A stretch of 64,000 bases of DNA from contig CAUQNX010000008.1 in assembly GCA_963519845.1 (NCBI GenBank), positions 94,824-158,823 on the forward strand, in the 5' to 3' direction. The translations under genes and the position numbers were made by a program. This stretch comes from Moellerella sp963519845 (GTDB lineage: Bacteria; Pseudomonadota; Gammaproteobacteria; Enterobacterales; Enterobacteriaceae). Numbering within the stretch: position 1 is the stretch's first letter; each line of letters begins with the position of its first letter. The notes under the pieces are model-generated. The model made no database searches and was not told where the DNA came from. It saw only the letters and a program-made list of their open reading frames with translations. Shown here piece by piece: positions 62,436-64,000 of the stretch.

Positions 62436-63131
62436 TTAAATACTAAAGGGGAAGGTTAAAATCAACTCACCGTTTAATTCGGCACCATTCACTAAAGGGC
62501 CTTGTGTCTCCTGCAAGCTATAGAGCGTTGGAGAAACTGTTAGTCTCACCGAATATTGTTGTCCTTTCGCGGGGATTTGACCATCTTGGGTCCAACCTTG
62601 AAATATATTGGGTTTCAACAGAATTCTGGATTGAGGTGCGCTCAATAATGTTTGATTGGTATTTTGGTAGAGTTGAACAGCGTTGCCATCTACCATTGCG
62701 TTATCTAACGTGACTTGATAGTACCCCAAGTGACCTTGGCCATTCACATGACCTAGACCAAAATGGGTCGGATCTGAATCAGACAGAGAGTCTGATTGCA
62801 CATCAGCATCAACAGAAAGAAACAGAGCAGCAACTGGTGCAGTACAAATCACTTGCCACGTTTGAGATAGTGACGGTAGCCTAGTTGTTGCATTGGGTTG
62901 AAATAAGCGAGCATGTAGTTGTGAGTAGTTATATCCATTTTCAGGGGATAATACGGAACAAGAGGGTTCAATTGGCTGTTCAATAACCATTTCTTGTATC
63001 ATTAGTCCTGTAAACGGAGTATTTGCAATAGCAAAGGAGTTGAACAGAATGCCATTCAAAAGAAATACAACGTATTGTAGCGGCCTATACAGAGGTGAGA
63101 TTAAAGAAGCGAGTGACATTTTTTTTATCAT
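62436..63131 (-). CDS. Fimbrial subunit-like exported protein (possibly DUF1120)
   Basis: A 231-residue protein with a long hydrophobic N-terminus (residues about 15-37) that could be a signal peptide, and the C-terminal GELILTFPFSI expected of pilin-like subunits. The stretch HFGLGHVNGQGHLGYYQVTLDNAMVDGNAV is typical of what I recall as the DUF1120 fimbrial family (YhcF/GltF-like). Two cysteines (PSCSVL and VICTAP) could form the pilin disulfide. No clear ribosome site precedes either ATG candidate (63131 or 63119). Probably a minor subunit or tip component; this is inference. Confidence 0.65.
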   Translation of the reverse strand: MIKKMSLASLISPLYRPLQYVVFLLNGILFNSFAIANTPFTGLMIQEMVIEQPIEPSCSVLSPENGYNYSQLHARLFQPNATTRLPSLSQTWQVICTAPVAALFLSVDADVQSDSLSDSDPTHFGLGHVNGQGHLGYYQVTLDNAMVDGNAVQLYQNTNQTLLSAPQSRILLKPNIFQGWTQDGQIPAKGQQYSVRLTVSPTLYSLQETQGPLVNGAELNGELILTFPFSI

Positions 63132-63168
63132 ATTATTGTGTGCCGGCTCAAAAGATAAATATAAAATA

Positions 63169-63196
63169 TAAATAAGCAGGATATCCTGCTTATTTA
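63169..63196 (-). terminator. Perfect 28-bp palindrome after the first pilin gene
   Basis: A perfect palindrome of half-site TAAATAAGCAGGAT centred at 63182/63183, 53 nt after the first pilin stop. On the minus strand it is followed by ATATTTTATATTT. It may terminate most transcripts or stabilise the pilin mRNA, setting a high pilin to usher ratio. Confidence 0.6.
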
Positions 63197-63248
63197 GCGA
63201 CGTGGTGTTATCAAGTATTTTTTTAGTAAAAAATCTAAGTGTAAGTTG

Positions 63249-63956
63249 TTACACTCCGAAATTGAACGTCAAGACAGCTTCACCGACAAAATCTAAACCG
63301 TTGCTGATATCAATATCTTTTGCAGCTAATGCATTTTTGGATAGAATAAAAGCAGAGTTAGATGCGCCTTGCTTAAAGGTTGTAGAAAAAACCTTCCCAG
63401 AGATTAAATCCAAACTTGTTTTATTAACCGATGTTTGTTGTGTAGCTGTCCAACCATTAGTCACCTGTTTAGTTAATACAGTTGGATCATCAGAGAAAGA
63501 CGCCGGGAAATCATTTGCTCTACTAATATATGCAGATTTGCCATCAACAGTGCTGCGGCTCCAAATGAAAAGTATGCCGCCAACGGATTTATCTGTATTG
63601 GCAGCATCTACCAAATGAAAGATAGCGGTTTTTTTACTTGTTGAACCCGTATCAAGCATAATATCACCATGAGTATCTGAAGCATTGAATGTTAAATAAG
63701 TTTCAGCGTCACATTCGATAGTTACAGTATTACTAGTTGTTTCTGTCGGATATTTATAGTTTGTTGATTGAGGTATTAATGATGGGGCTATTTTTCCTAA
63801 ATCAAAAATCACATCAGACTGCGTTGCTCCATTGACAGTACAAGTTGGTGGCTTAATATCGCCTATCACTTTAATATTCGCTACGGGACCGGCCGCCCAT
63901 GTGCTTGGTGATATGCACGCTGCCAGTAAAGATAAAATTAAGAGTTGTTTTTTCAT
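63249..63956 (-). CDS. Fimbrial major subunit-like protein (possibly DUF1120)
   Basis: A 235-residue exported protein. The signal peptide MKKQLLILSLLAACISPSTWAA is clear; the mature start AGPVANIKVIGDIKPPTCTVNG and second cysteine in TIECDAETYLTFNASD give the usual pilin disulfide. It ends GEAVLTFNFGV, a typical pilin beta strand. The pattern resembles what I recall as the DUF1120 family. I start at ATG 63956, 8 nt after AAGGA; ten upstream codons of the open frame are leader. It is the first gene of the visible cluster and is likely the major pilin. Confidence 0.75.
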   Translation of the reverse strand: MKKQLLILSLLAACISPSTWAAGPVANIKVIGDIKPPTCTVNGATQSDVIFDLGKIAPSLIPQSTNYKYPTETTSNTVTIECDAETYLTFNASDTHGDIMLDTGSTSKKTAIFHLVDAANTDKSVGGILFIWSRSTVDGKSAYISRANDFPASFSDDPTVLTKQVTNGWTATQQTSVNKTSLDLISGKVFSTTFKQGASNSAFILSKNALAAKDIDISNGLDFVGEAVLTFNFGV

Positions 63957-63974
63957 ATGAAAAATCCTTTCATT

Positions 63975-63999
63975 TATTATTGTCATATTGACAACAATA
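63975..63999. promoter_or_regulatory. Dyad just upstream of the pilin gene
   Basis: Arms TATTATTGTCA (63975-63985) and TGACAACAATA (63989-63999), one mismatch, separated by TAT; the inner TTGTCA-TAT-TGACAA is perfect. It lies 19-43 bp before the pilin ATG. It may be a regulator site, a leader hairpin or one end of an invertible element; the window stops here. Confidence 0.5.
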
Positions 64000-64000
64000 T

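Noticed and set aside
1..64000. tRNA, rRNA, CRISPR arrays, insertion sequences, phage genes
   Set aside because: I looked for cloverleaf-type sequences, regularly spaced repeats, transposase or integrase motifs and terminal inverted repeats, and found none.

Overview
The window looks like chromosomal DNA of a low-GC member of the Enterobacterales. Protein similarity and gene order point to the Morganellaceae (Providencia- or Moellerella-like); this is inferred from recalled relatives, not from a search. Nearly all housekeeping proteins align along their full length with Escherichia coli counterparts, and several blocks keep E. coli order: yaaA/talB/mog/satP/dnaK/dnaJ ... nhaA/nhaR/rpsT/ribF/ileS/lspA/fkpB/ispH/dapB/carA/carB; dkgA/yghB/metC facing exbB/exbD; yedE/yedF; and rdgC ... 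sbcC/sbcD facing phoB/phoR/brnQ. These blocks lie apart in E. coli and are joined here. No rRNA, tRNA, CRISPR array, insertion sequence or prophage gene was seen.

Layout. 1-4 kb: a pirin-type bicupin protein, a convergent LysR regulator and a YghZ-type aldo/keto reductase; the pirin and reductase promoter regions share the 9-mer AAACTAAGT. 4-11 kb: yaaA, talB, mog, satP and the dnaK-dnaJ chaperone operon behind a textbook sigma-32 promoter. 11-20 kb: an EamA transporter and a catabolic island between dnaJ and nhaA. 20-35.6 kb: sodium/proton antiport, ribosomal protein S20, flavin/isoleucyl-tRNA/lipoprotein/isoprenoid/lysine genes and carbamoyl-phosphate synthase. 35.6-43 kb: dkgA, yghB, metC, Fur-boxed exbBD, a 1.2-kb gene-poor stretch with a perfect FNR-type site and an orphan terminator, then the yedEF pair. 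43-57 kb: rdgC, cpdB, a nitroreductase, sbcCD, phoBR, brnQ. 57-64 kb: ggt and a fimbrial cluster cut by the window end.

The most coherent accessory system is at 12.2-20.0 kb. A PtxS-like LacI regulator is followed on the other strand by kguE-kguK-kguT-kguD-edd-eda. Together these encode 2-ketogluconate uptake, phosphorylation, reduction to 6-phosphogluconate, and the two Entner-Doudoroff steps to pyruvate plus glyceraldehyde-3-phosphate. Its control region contains a near-consensus CRP site and a 22-bp near-perfect palindrome of LacI-family type, spaced as in a class I CRP promoter with an operator over the -10 element.

The fimbrial cluster (59-64 kb, minus strand) has the order pilin-like, second pilin-like, usher, chaperone, which is unusual because the chaperone comes last. 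It carries a perfect 28-bp palindrome after the first pilin gene and another dyad just upstream of it. A possible 35-codon gene with a good ribosome binding site lies beyond its 3' end. Start codons were reassigned from the longest frame wherever a Shine-Dalgarno sequence or family length supported an internal start.
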